In this document: positions 49,061-56,889 of the stretch, in pieces
How positions within the stretch are numbered: the stretch's first letter is position 1
How the letters are laid out: the number at the start of each line of letters is the position of its first letter
NCBI RefSeq assembly: GCF_026241195.1
Contig: NZ_JAPFQO010000007.1
Coordinates: 62,001-126,000, forward strand
Source of the DNA: Pontibacter anaerobius
GTDB lineage: Bacteria > Bacteroidota > Bacteroidia > Cytophagales > Hymenobacteraceae
Length of the DNA stretch: 64,000 nt
Reading direction: 5' to 3'
Translations under genes and position numbers: made by a program
The notes under the pieces: generated by a model
What the model was told of the DNA's origin: nothing
The model's database searches: none
Seen by the model: only the letters and a program-made list of their open reading frames with translations

Positions 49061-50578
49061 CTACAGCCCATTCACCTGCATGATCTCCTCCAGGTACACG
49101 CGGGTATTGCTGAGGCGCGGCACTTTGTTCTGGCCGCCCAGTTTGCCTTTGTGGCTGAGCCAGTTCAGGAACGTGCCTTTCGGGGCGGAGTGTACAAGCG
49201 GGGCCTGCAGGGCGATATCGTTCTGGCGTTTGGCATCGTAGTCGGAGTTTACCTCACGCAGCTTCTCGTCCAGTACTTGGGTGAAGCGCTTCAGGTCGTT
49301 TGGTTCTTTTTCAAACTCGATCAGCCACTCGTGCCCACCGCGCTTGTCGCTCTCCAGGTAAACCGGTGCTGCCGTAAAGTTAGAGATAACAGCCCCGGTA
49401 GCGCTGCAGGCGCTGGTAATGGCCTCCTCGGCATTCTCCACGATCACTTCCTCGCCAAAGGCATTGATGAAGTGTTTAGTACGCCCAGAAATCTTGATAC
49501 GGTACGGGCTTAGGCTGGTAAAGCGAACTGTATCCCCGATCTTGTAGCGCCACAGGCCGGCATTGGTCGAGATCACCAGGGCATAGTTTTTCCCTAGCTC
49601 CACCTGGTCCAGCGTCAGGGTGGTAGGCTGCTCCTCGTCAAACTGATCCATCGGGATGAACTCATAATATACGCCGTAGTCCAGCATCAGCAGCATTTCA
49701 TCCTCGGTGCCTGCCTGGTCCTGTATGCCGAAGAAGCCCTCCGAGGCATTGTATACTTCCAGGTAGTTCATCTTATCCGACGGAATGATATCGCGGAACA
49801 GCTGGCGGTACGGGCCAAAAGCCACAGCCCCATGCGTGAAAAGCTCCAGGTTTGGCCAAACTTCCAGGATATTGCTCTTGCCCGTCTCAGCCAGTATGCG
49901 CTTCAGCAACACGTAGGTCCAGGTGGGCACGCCGCTCAGGCTGGTCACGTTCTCCTTCACCGTCACCTCCACCATCTTCTCTATCTTCTCCTCCCACTTG
50001 TCCATCAGGGCGATTTTGAGCGGTGGGGTACGGATGGCCTCGGCCCAGATCGGCAGGTTCTGCATGATCACCGCCGACACGTCGCCGCAGCTTACATTGG
50101 CGTTTAGTTCGCTGGGGTGATGGCTGCCGCCAATCGAGAGGCCTTTGCCGGTGAACAGCTTGGTGTCAGGGTACAGGTTCACGTAGATGGAGAGCATATC
50201 CTTGCCGCCCTTGTAGTGGCAGTCTTCCAAAGACTCCGGGCTGACGGGTATGAACTTGCTGCGGGCGTTGGTGGTACCCGATGATTTGGCGAACCACTCG
50301 ATCTTGGAGGGCCACAACAGGTTCTGCTCCCCCTTCATCACCCGCTCAATGTATGGGTACAGGTCTTCGTAGGTACTGATGGGCACCCGCTCCTGGAACT
50401 CACGTACGCTCAGTGTATCACTGTAGCCATACTTCTTACCCCACTCCGTGCCCTTGGCCGTGCTGATCAGGTCCTGAAACAGCTCCAACTGCACCTCATG
50501 CGGGTACTTACGAAACAGATCAATGTCATGGATCCGCTTCTTCATCACCCACGTAATAATTGAATTTATTATCTCCAA
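49061..50578 (-). CDS. GH3-family acyl-adenylate-forming enzyme
   Basis: A 505-aa GH3-type enzyme: 'WPSKIEWFAKSSGTTNARSKFIP' holds the AMP-binding SSGTT loop near residue 100, 'LSGVPTWTYVLLKRIL', and 'LVISTNAGLWRYKIGDTVRFT', with a C-terminal domain ('SGRTKHFINAFGEEVIVENAEEAI'). In plants GH3 enzymes conjugate amino acids to jasmonate or auxin. Bacteroidota carry the family next to lptB, as here (80-bp gap), so a role in a lipid or amino-acid conjugate of the envelope can be suspected. The substrate is not known. Confidence 0.88.
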   Translation of the reverse strand: MEIINSIITWVMKKRIHDIDLFRKYPHEVQLELFQDLISTAKGTEWGKKYGYSDTLSVREFQERVPISTYEDLYPYIERVMKGEQNLLWPSKIEWFAKSSGTTNARSKFIPVSPESLEDCHYKGGKDMLSIYVNLYPDTKLFTGKGLSIGGSHHPSELNANVSCGDVSAVIMQNLPIWAEAIRTPPLKIALMDKWEEKIEKMVEVTVKENVTSLSGVPTWTYVLLKRILAETGKSNILEVWPNLELFTHGAVAFGPYRQLFRDIIPSDKMNYLEVYNASEGFFGIQDQAGTEDEMLLMLDYGVYYEFIPMDQFDEEQPTTLTLDQVELGKNYALVISTNAGLWRYKIGDTVRFTSLSPYRIKISGRTKHFINAFGEEVIVENAEEAITSACSATGAVISNFTAAPVYLESDKRGGHEWLIEFEKEPNDLKRFTQVLDEKLREVNSDYDAKRQNDIALQAPLVHSAPKGTFLNWLSHKGKLGGQNKVPRLSNTRVYLEEIMQVNGL

Positions 50579-50658
50579 GGTAAATTGGCTAAAGGGTTAA
50601 ACAGCCTTTCCTTATACTGCATTTGCAAACATTAGCCTTGTAATATACCTACTAAAGA

Positions 50659-51390
50659 CTAGATCTTTCTCTTTAATTCGAAGTGTTTGCCCAGGTATAC
50701 CCGGCGCACCTGTTCGTCGGCGGCCAGTTCTTCGGCAGTGCCTGCTTTCAGTATCTTGCCCTCAAACAGCAGGTAAGCCCGGTCGGTAATGGAAAGGGTC
50801 TCGTTTACGTTGTGGTCGGTGATGAGGATGCCGATGTTCTTGTTCTTGAGCTTGGCCACGATGCTCTGTATCTCCTCCACGGCAATAGGGTCTACGCCGG
50901 CAAAGGGCTCATCCAGCAGCACGAACTTGGGGTCTACGGCCAAGGCACGGGCAATTTCGGTGCGGCGGCGCTCACCGCCACTCAGCACAATGCCTTTGTT
51001 CTTGCGCACGTGCGTGAGCGAGAATTCCTCCAGCAGTTCCTCCACCTTCTCGTGCTGTGCCTGCTTCGGCAAATTCGTCATCTCCAGCACCGACAGGATG
51101 TTCTCCTCCACCGTCAGCTGCCGGAAAACCGATGCCTCCTGCGCCAGGTAACCTACGCCACGTTGGGCACGCTTATACATGGGCAGGTCGGTTATATCCT
51201 CCTCATCCAGGAAGATCCTTCCGGAGTTTGGCTTTACAAGGCCCACGATCATGTAGAAAGAGGTAGTCTTACCGGCTCCGTTCGGGCCTAAAAGCCCCAC
51301 AATTTCGCCTTGGTTTACCTCCACGCTCACATCATTTACAACGGTGCGGGATTTATACTTCTTTATCAGGTGTTCGGCTCTCAGTATCAT
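50659..51390 (-). CDS. lptB: LPS export ABC transporter ATPase LptB
   Basis: The ATPase that powers LPS transport from the inner membrane through LptFG and LptC. 243 aa from [12 protein letters not shown] at 51390, the typical start; a longer frame adds 12 residues. Seen: '[21 protein letters not shown]' (Walker A), '[30 protein letters not shown]' (LptB/Q-loop region), '[16 protein letters not shown]' (signature), '[19 protein letters not shown]' (Walker B), '[12 protein letters not shown]' (H-loop). lptC is at 60.5 kb; lptA, lptD and lptFG are not in the window. Followed by GH3. Confidence 0.96.
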   Translation of the reverse strand: MILRAEHLIKKYKSRTVVNDVSVEVNQGEIVGLLGPNGAGKTTSFYMIVGLVKPNSGRIFLDEEDITDLPMYKRAQRGVGYLAQEASVFRQLTVEENILSVLEMTNLPKQAQHEKVEELLEEFSLTHVRKNKGIVLSGGERRRTEIARALAVDPKFVLLDEPFAGVDPIAVEEIQSIVAKLKNKNIGILITDHNVNETLSITDRAYLLFEGKILKAGTAEELAADEQVRRVYLGKHFELKRKI

Positions 51391-51587
51391 CGTGGCTAAA
51401 TTACGCATAAAGCCGGCATCCTGCAACGTGCATGCCAGTTAGCAAAGCTCCATATTACACTTTATATATATTAGAAGATTACTATTAAAATAAAATCAAC
51501 AAACTATATAATCCTTATTATCAGGTATTGTTTGATGTAAGATTAATATTTAATTTGATACACGCTTACAATCTACAACCTTACTTT

Positions 51588-52409
51588 ATGACATTACATT
51601 TACTCCTTTCAGCCTGCCGGAGGCTTGCCTTCTCGGGCCTGTTGGTTTGCGGCAGCATAGCTGTGGCAGCAGCCACGGGTACCGACAACAATAACCCTAA
51701 AGCCGCTTCTGCTAGCAATAGCAGCAACAGTGCTGCCGTAGTGAGGGGAATTGATGTTTCGAGATGGCAGAAAGAAGTAGACTGGGATATGGTAAGTCAG
51801 TCAGGTGTATCCTTCTCGTTTATAAAGGCCACGGAAGGAGACTACAAGCAGGATCCATTCTTTGCCCGCAATTGGGAGGAGACGAAGCGCCATGGCATCA
51901 AGCGCGGTGCCTACCATTTCTATAAGCCTGAGATTCCGGTAGCAAGACAGGTAGAGCTGTTTACAAGCACGGTAACGATTGAACCCGGTGATCTGCCTCC
52001 TGTGCTTGACCTGGAGGTGATGGACAGGGAGCTTACCCCTGAGCAACTGCGCAAGGATGTGCGTACCTGGCTGGAGGCGGTAACAGCACACTACGGTGTG
52101 CGCCCGATCATCTACACCGGCCAGAACTATTACCGCCGTTACCTGAAGGGCTACTTCCCCGATTACCACTTCTGGATTGCCCGCTACAGCGACGTAAAGC
52201 CTGATATTCACCACACCGACAGCTGGATGTTCTGGCAGTTCACCGACCGCGGCTCTATTGCCGGCATTAACTCAGCCGTGGACATTAACTTCTTTGCCGG
52301 CGACTTCGAGCAGCTGAACCTGCTGTGTGTGCCGGAGTTCATGGCCCATAACCGCTACGACCGCGAAAGCCCGCTTTCGCAGCTAAAGCACCTGCAGCCA
52401 CTGCCGTAA
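51588..52409 (+). CDS. GH25 family lysozyme (secreted)
   Basis: A 273-aa exported enzyme cleaving the peptidoglycan beta-1,4 bond. Start at ATG 51588 gives a signal peptide (about 1-30, ending AVAAA); the frame start 20 residues earlier does not. After a Ser/Asn-rich linker the GH25 barrel opens with 'VRGIDVSRWQKEVDWD', followed by 'SFSFIKATEGDYKQDPFF', 'GAYHFYKPE', 'LPPVLDLEVMD' (catalytic Asp/Glu), 'RPIIYTGQNYY', 'DYHFWIARY' and 'WMFWQFTDRGSIAGINSAVDINFF'. Divergent from lptB. Its target may be self or foreign cell walls. Confidence 0.92.
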   Translation: MTLHLLLSACRRLAFSGLLVCGSIAVAAATGTDNNNPKAASASNSSNSAAVVRGIDVSRWQKEVDWDMVSQSGVSFSFIKATEGDYKQDPFFARNWEETKRHGIKRGAYHFYKPEIPVARQVELFTSTVTIEPGDLPPVLDLEVMDRELTPEQLRKDVRTWLEAVTAHYGVRPIIYTGQNYYRRYLKGYFPDYHFWIARYSDVKPDIHHTDSWMFWQFTDRGSIAGINSAVDINFFAGDFEQLNLLCVPEFMAHNRYDRESPLSQLKHLQPLP

Positions 52410-52450
52410 GTATAGGTTTATACTTCAGTTAAAGAATTTATACTTTTAAT

Positions 52451-52490
52451 AAACGAGAAGGCTCCTTTACCGGGAGCCTTCTCGTTTGTA
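52451..52490 (+). terminator. Terminator of the lysozyme gene
   Basis: A 15-bp perfect stem (AAACGAGAAGGCTCC 52451-52465 and GGAGCCTTCTCGTTT 52473-52487), 7-nt loop TTTACCG. Confidence 0.9.
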
Positions 52491-52609
52491 TAGCCTACTG
52501 CATTTATTACATGTAATTTATAGCCGTATAGCCAAGTGACGGCTACTTTTATATTAAAATTAAACTATATCTATTAGGTTCAAGTATGACTTTGAAAAGC
52601 CATATATAG

Positions 52610-52822
52610 ATGTTGAAACTGAAAAACGCTCCCTTCACTAAAACAAAACAAAAGAAGAAACTAGAAAAGTTGGATATCCACGACTTCTCCGACTTAAGCC
52701 TTGAAGAAAGGACATTCAGGAGAACTCTTGAATGGGGCGCAGCGGCTATATCACTTGTACTTTCTGCACTAGCCTTATACCTCATTGGTGGAGTAGAGGT
52801 GTTGATGAGGCTGATCACATAG
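52610..52822 (+). CDS. Small membrane protein, 70 aa
   Basis: MLKLKNAPFTKTKQKKKLEKLDIHD..., with a basic N terminus, an acidic/amphipathic middle and one membrane helix near the C terminus ('AAAISLVLSALALYLIG', about 44-60). I do not recognise it. It stands alone between the lysozyme terminator and recJ. An antisense frame (52549-52818) overlaps, but its hydrophobic profile is that of a shadow. Gene reality is moderately supported by the composition alone. Confidence 0.55.
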   Translation: MLKLKNAPFTKTKQKKKLEKLDIHDFSDLSLEERTFRRTLEWGAAAISLVLSALALYLIGGVEVLMRLIT

Positions 52823-52934
52823 TGTAACAGAAATTTCTCCTCCTTATTGATTACTTCACGCTACTCCTAGTAATGAGTAGTTACCCCCCGTATGAACCAG
52901 AAGCAAAGCATTCAAAGCTGGTCATGAGCCTTTT

Positions 52935-54641
52935 TTATTTTATGCGGATGTCTTTGATGCGGAGCTGCAGCGTAATGACGCCCCGGAAGATGTTTTCCTC
53001 AATTGTATAACATACATCAAACGGAATGCCTTTGCTGATCCTGTCATAATAATCGCTGAGGCCGAAACCGATCGCGTCGATACTGGTGAAGCCGTCCTGC
53101 GTCAGGCGCAGTTTCAGGTGTGAGTCGCCCACCACACGCACGCTGCCGGTATCATACACGCACTCCGACACAAACACAGGGCGCATGTTGCCGGGGCCGA
53201 ATGGCTCCATCTGCCGCACAATGTTGTAAAAGTTACGGGTGATCTGCTTCAGGTTAAGCGGCGCGTCTATCTCGATCTGCGGGATCTTCTGCTCTGCGGT
53301 AATGGTACTGGCCACCACTTCCTCAAACCGCTCTCTAAACGCCTGTACGTTCTCCACAGGCAGCGTTAAGCCTGCCGCATACATATGCCCGCCAAACTGC
53401 TCCAGCAGGTCTGAGCAGCTCTCAATGGCATTGTGCACGTTAAAGCCATGCACCGATCTGGCCGAGCCGGAAGCCTTGCCGTTAGATTGGGTAAGTATAA
53501 TGGTAGGGCGGTAGTAATGCTCGATGCAGCGCGAGGCCACAATCCCGATCACACCTTTATGCCAGGTCTCCTTAAAAAGCACTGTCGAGTTAGCCGAGCG
53601 CAGAAAATCATCCTGCTCTATCATCTGCAGCGCCTCTTTGGTAATATTGCTGTCCTTGTCGCGGCGGGCTTTGTTAGACTCATTTATGATGTCGGCCATT
53701 TTAAAGGCCTCTTCCTTGGTCTGGGCCAGCAGCATCCGTACTGAGTTCTTGGCATCGCCCATACGGCCGGCAGCGTTAATGCGCGGGGCAAAGCCAAACA
53801 CAATGCTGGTGATGTCCATCTCGCTGCGGATATCCGCCAGCTCTTTAAGGGCTTCCAAACCAGGCCGCATCGGCTGCGGTCCGTTCAGGTGCTGCAGTCC
53901 AAAGTATGCCAGAATGCGGTTCTCGCCGGTAATGGGCACAATATCGGCGGCTATACTTACCACAAGCAGGTCCAGCAGTTTATAGACTTCCTCCTGCTCA
54001 ATATCATTCTGAATACAAAAAGCCTGCAGTAGCTTAAAGCCCACGCCACAACCCGAAAGCTCTTTGTATGGATACGGGCAATCTACCTGCTTCGGGTCCA
54101 GCACGGCCACTGCCTTCGGAATATCCGCATCTGGCAGGTGGTGGTCGCAGATGATGAAGTCGATGCCTTTTTCGGATGCGTAAGCCACCTTATCCGCAGA
54201 CTTAATGCCACAGTCGAGGCTGATGATGAGCGTGAAGTTATGCTCCGCCGCCCACTCAATGCCCTGGCTCGATACACCGTAGCCTTCTTTATACCTGTCG
54301 GGGATGTAGAAGTCGATATTGGAAGTATAGTTGCGCAGGAAGCCATACATGAGGGCCACAGAGGTGGTTCCGTCTACGTCGTAGTCGCCGTACACCAGAA
54401 TCTTCTCGTTGCGGTGCAGGGCCTCGTTCAGGCGGTTCACGGCGCGGTCCATGTCCTTCATCAGGAAAGGGTCGTGGAGGTCCAGCAGGGATGGGCGGAA
54501 AAAATGTTTAGCCTCATCAAAGGTGCAGATACCGCGCTGGCAAAGTATGGAAGCTAAGGTAGCACTGATTTTCAGCTCCTCTGTAAGTTGCTGTACTACC
54601 TCTGCCGGTGCCTCCTGGCTGATAACCCACCTTTTCTCCAT
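52935..54641 (-). CDS. recJ: Single-stranded-DNA-specific exonuclease RecJ
   Basis: 5'-3' ssDNA exonuclease of recombination and repair. 568 aa from MEKRWVISQEAP (54641), normal for RecJ. DHH phosphoesterase motifs: 'ILVYGDYDVDGTTSVALMYGF', 'LIISLDCGIK', 'DFIICDHHLPDAD', 'FAPRINAAGRMGDAKN', and the DHHA1 part 'GHMYAAGLTLPVENVQAFRERFEEV'. The C-terminal OB-fold is present. Divergent from a tiny membrane protein gene with its own promoter; alone in its own transcript. Confidence 0.95.
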   Translation of the reverse strand: MEKRWVISQEAPAEVVQQLTEELKISATLASILCQRGICTFDEAKHFFRPSLLDLHDPFLMKDMDRAVNRLNEALHRNEKILVYGDYDVDGTTSVALMYGFLRNYTSNIDFYIPDRYKEGYGVSSQGIEWAAEHNFTLIISLDCGIKSADKVAYASEKGIDFIICDHHLPDADIPKAVAVLDPKQVDCPYPYKELSGCGVGFKLLQAFCIQNDIEQEEVYKLLDLLVVSIAADIVPITGENRILAYFGLQHLNGPQPMRPGLEALKELADIRSEMDITSIVFGFAPRINAAGRMGDAKNSVRMLLAQTKEEAFKMADIINESNKARRDKDSNITKEALQMIEQDDFLRSANSTVLFKETWHKGVIGIVASRCIEHYYRPTIILTQSNGKASGSARSVHGFNVHNAIESCSDLLEQFGGHMYAAGLTLPVENVQAFRERFEEVVASTITAEQKIPQIEIDAPLNLKQITRNFYNIVRQMEPFGPGNMRPVFVSECVYDTGSVRVVGDSHLKLRLTQDGFTSIDAIGFGLSDYYDRISKGIPFDVCYTIEENIFRGVITLQLRIKDIRIK

Positions 54642-54738
54642 AAACTCTAACTGTGCCGCTATACTTGTGTCGTGGCGCAAAGGTAGCTAAATTAACCCGC
54701 ACCTGCAGGAGCCTCATTTACCTTCGCGGTTATTTTCG

Positions 54739-54746
54739 TACTTTTG
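54739..54746 (+). promoter_or_regulatory. Candidate -7 element for the 36-aa peptide gene
   Basis: TACTTTTG, an exact TAnnTTTG match, 22 bp before GTG 54768. The -33 region has only TTTA. Confidence 0.45.
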
Positions 54747-54767
54747 CCCTGATTAACAGGATTAATA

Positions 54768-54878
54768 GTGAAACGATTCAGAGAACTTTTTAAAAAGTAT
54801 AAAAATTATTCCCTGGACCTGATCATGTATGGGTTCTTTATACTTTTTATACTTATCCTCTTTATTTTCTTCTCCTAA
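54768..54878 (+). CDS. Tiny single-helix membrane protein (36 aa)
   Basis: Too short for standard gene callers. The GTG at 54768 opens VKRFRELFKKYKNYSLDLIM, then a hydrophobic run rich in Phe/Ile/Leu (GFFILFILILFIFFS) and stop TAA at 54876-54878. Basic N terminus plus one membrane helix gives a positive-inside, single-pass topology. A Bacteroidota -7 element lies 22 bp upstream. Ile is written mostly as ATA/ATC. It lies between the divergent recJ and the TPR gene. Small membrane proteins of this kind are often missed. Reality needs conservation; the next gene's stop starts 6 bp after its own stop. Confidence 0.55.
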   Translation: MKRFRELFKKYKNYSLDLIMYGFFILFILILFIFFS

Positions 54879-54884
54879 GAGAGC

Positions 54885-56705
54885 TTAATTGAGTTTGTCG
54901 CCGCGCAGGTTACGGAAGCGCTTTCGGGCTTCCGCCGCATAGATGCTGCCCTGGTGCTTTACCAGCAGCTCATTGTAAAGCTCCTGCGCCTTCTCCTTAT
55001 CGTTCAAGTTCTCCTCGTAAATATAGGCCATGCGATACAAGGCGTCATCGCTCAGGATATCGTACTGCGGGTTGCCCACAATCTTCTGCAGGCTCTCTAC
55101 CGCCCTATTAAACTCCCCCATCCGCTCAAAAATAGCAGCCTTCTGAAAGTATATCTCATCGGTGAGGCTATGGCCGGGATACTTTTGCAGCATGGCATTC
55201 AGCGCAGTTAAGGCCTCCTGCATCTTGTTCTGGAAAATAAGCAGGTCAATGGCGGCGTACTCTTCCATCGCCACGGTGGAGGTATCCAAGCCGGTATTGT
55301 CGGTTATCAGCAGGCTCAGGTCCATGGCATCGTTGGCGATCTCGCGGCTCGTGGCCATCTTCAGGATATCCAGGTGCGCCTGCGCCAGCTCAAAATCGCC
55401 CTTGTAGTAGTTCAGGCGGGCGTTACGTAGCTTGGCCTCATGCCCTATCGGCGTTTCCTTATGCGATTTCTCCACCTGCGAGTACAGCAGCGTACTCTCC
55501 CACGGCTCCCCTTTCAGCAGGTAGATATCCCCCAGCGTGAGTTTACTATCGGCTATAAGGCTGGGGTCGGCACGTGGCACGTTGATGGCCTCTTGCAGCA
55601 GGGAGATAGCTTTTTCCTTTTCATCCAGGTGGAAGGCGTATAAACCAGCCATATGCTGCAGCGCCTCCACCATCTCCGGCCGCCGACCCACCTCGCTCAG
55701 CAGCGCTTCATAGTCCGTAATCAAGGCCTGTATTTGCTCTTTATCAATCGGGAAAGTACTCTCCACCTGCTCCTCACGGGCATTTATCAGCCGCTGCCGC
55801 GCCACCAAATAGTATGGCCCCTCCGGATACGCCTCCACGATGTACCGGAAGGCCTCTATGGCTCCCTCATAATCATCGTTTTTCAGACTGATGGCGCCCA
55901 ACTCCATCACGCGGGTGCCGCCGGTACGGGTGCGCTTATCCACAGCACGGGCTTGCATCAGGGCGCTGTAAAAGTCTTTCCGCTGAATGTATAGCCAAAT
56001 CAGCATCTCATTGTAAGCCAGCTTATCAGGGTTCTGCTGCACCCGCAGGATGAGCTCTTTCTCCAGCAGGTCTGCGCTTTTCTCGTCTTGTAGGCTATTT
56101 TGCAGGCGGCTCTGCACATACCCCAACTCGCTTTCATTCTCCTGCAGCAGGTTCAGCACCTCTGGTATCAGTTTGTCGGTTTTCTGGCGGTAAGCATACA
56201 GCGCAATCAGTGGGCGGGTATAGGCTGTAGGGTCTTTGATGAGCTGACGGCCGCGCAGGTAGGCTTGCTCGGCATAGTCGTACATCTCGTGCTGCATAAA
56301 GGCATTGGCTATTACCACCGCAGCCTCAGGGTTCATACTTTCCAGCAGCTTGCCAAACTGCTTCTCGGCAGCAGATTTGTTGCCGGAGGCCTGGTACACG
56401 CGCCCCAGGTCCACCTCCAGATTCGGGTTATCCGGAAACCGCTTGATTGTTTTCTTCACCAGCTTCTCCGCCTCCTTGTAGTTGCGCTGGGCCAGCAGGG
56501 TTTTCAGGTAATCAGGGTAAACGGCATGGAACAGCCGCTGGTCCTCAATCAGCCTGCCGTACAGCTCCTCTGCCTTGTCGTAATCGCCCTGGCTGAAGTA
56601 CTGCCGTGCCAGCTCCAGGTCCTGCTGCTGTTGGGCCCGGGCCGCCGGGGCCGACAGCAGCACCAACAGCGAGAGCAGTAAAGTATAAAGTATGTTCCTG
56701 CGCAT
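54885..56705 (-). CDS. Tetratricopeptide-repeat protein, secreted
   Basis: A 606-aa exported TPR protein. Signal peptide about 1-24 (ARA/Q cut), then TPR-like repeats through the whole length ('ARQYFSQGDYDKAEELYGRLIEDQ', 'NPNLEVDLGRVYQASGNKSAAEKQFGKLLE', 'DALYRMAYIYEENLNDKEKAQELYNELL'). Such proteins are scaffolds in the periplasm. It lies after the PPIase in the same direction. It may assist outer-membrane assembly or polysaccharide export; nothing in the sequence shows which. Confidence 0.85.
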   Translation of the reverse strand: MRRNILYTLLLSLLVLLSAPAARAQQQQDLELARQYFSQGDYDKAEELYGRLIEDQRLFHAVYPDYLKTLLAQRNYKEAEKLVKKTIKRFPDNPNLEVDLGRVYQASGNKSAAEKQFGKLLESMNPEAAVVIANAFMQHEMYDYAEQAYLRGRQLIKDPTAYTRPLIALYAYRQKTDKLIPEVLNLLQENESELGYVQSRLQNSLQDEKSADLLEKELILRVQQNPDKLAYNEMLIWLYIQRKDFYSALMQARAVDKRTRTGGTRVMELGAISLKNDDYEGAIEAFRYIVEAYPEGPYYLVARQRLINAREEQVESTFPIDKEQIQALITDYEALLSEVGRRPEMVEALQHMAGLYAFHLDEKEKAISLLQEAINVPRADPSLIADSKLTLGDIYLLKGEPWESTLLYSQVEKSHKETPIGHEAKLRNARLNYYKGDFELAQAHLDILKMATSREIANDAMDLSLLITDNTGLDTSTVAMEEYAAIDLLIFQNKMQEALTALNAMLQKYPGHSLTDEIYFQKAAIFERMGEFNRAVESLQKIVGNPQYDILSDDALYRMAYIYEENLNDKEKAQELYNELLVKHQGSIYAAEARKRFRNLRGDKLN

Positions 56706-56833
56706 AGTTTCTATAAAACGAAAAGCCTGTTCGCCTCTGTATGTCCCCCTCTCTTCTAACTATGAATATACTCAATCAGTTTGATTTGGGAGGGATGATT
56801 TTGGCAGCATGCGGCTGTTATACTTTCCTGCAT

Positions 56834-56867
56834 AAAAAAAGAGCCACTCTTTTTAGGGAGCGGCTCT
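56834..56867 (-). terminator. Terminator of the PPIase gene
   Basis: GAGCCACTC (56841-56849) pairs with GGAGCGGCTC (56857-56866) with one mismatch; A-run 56834-56840 becomes U's on the minus strand. Confidence 0.75.
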
Positions 56868-56889
56868 TGTATGAAGTATACCGGCTGGC

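Noticed and set aside
52549-52818. 89-aa frame on the minus strand opposite the 70-aa gene
   Set aside because: No ribosome-binding site and hydrophobic shadow pattern; the plus-strand frame has more protein-like composition.
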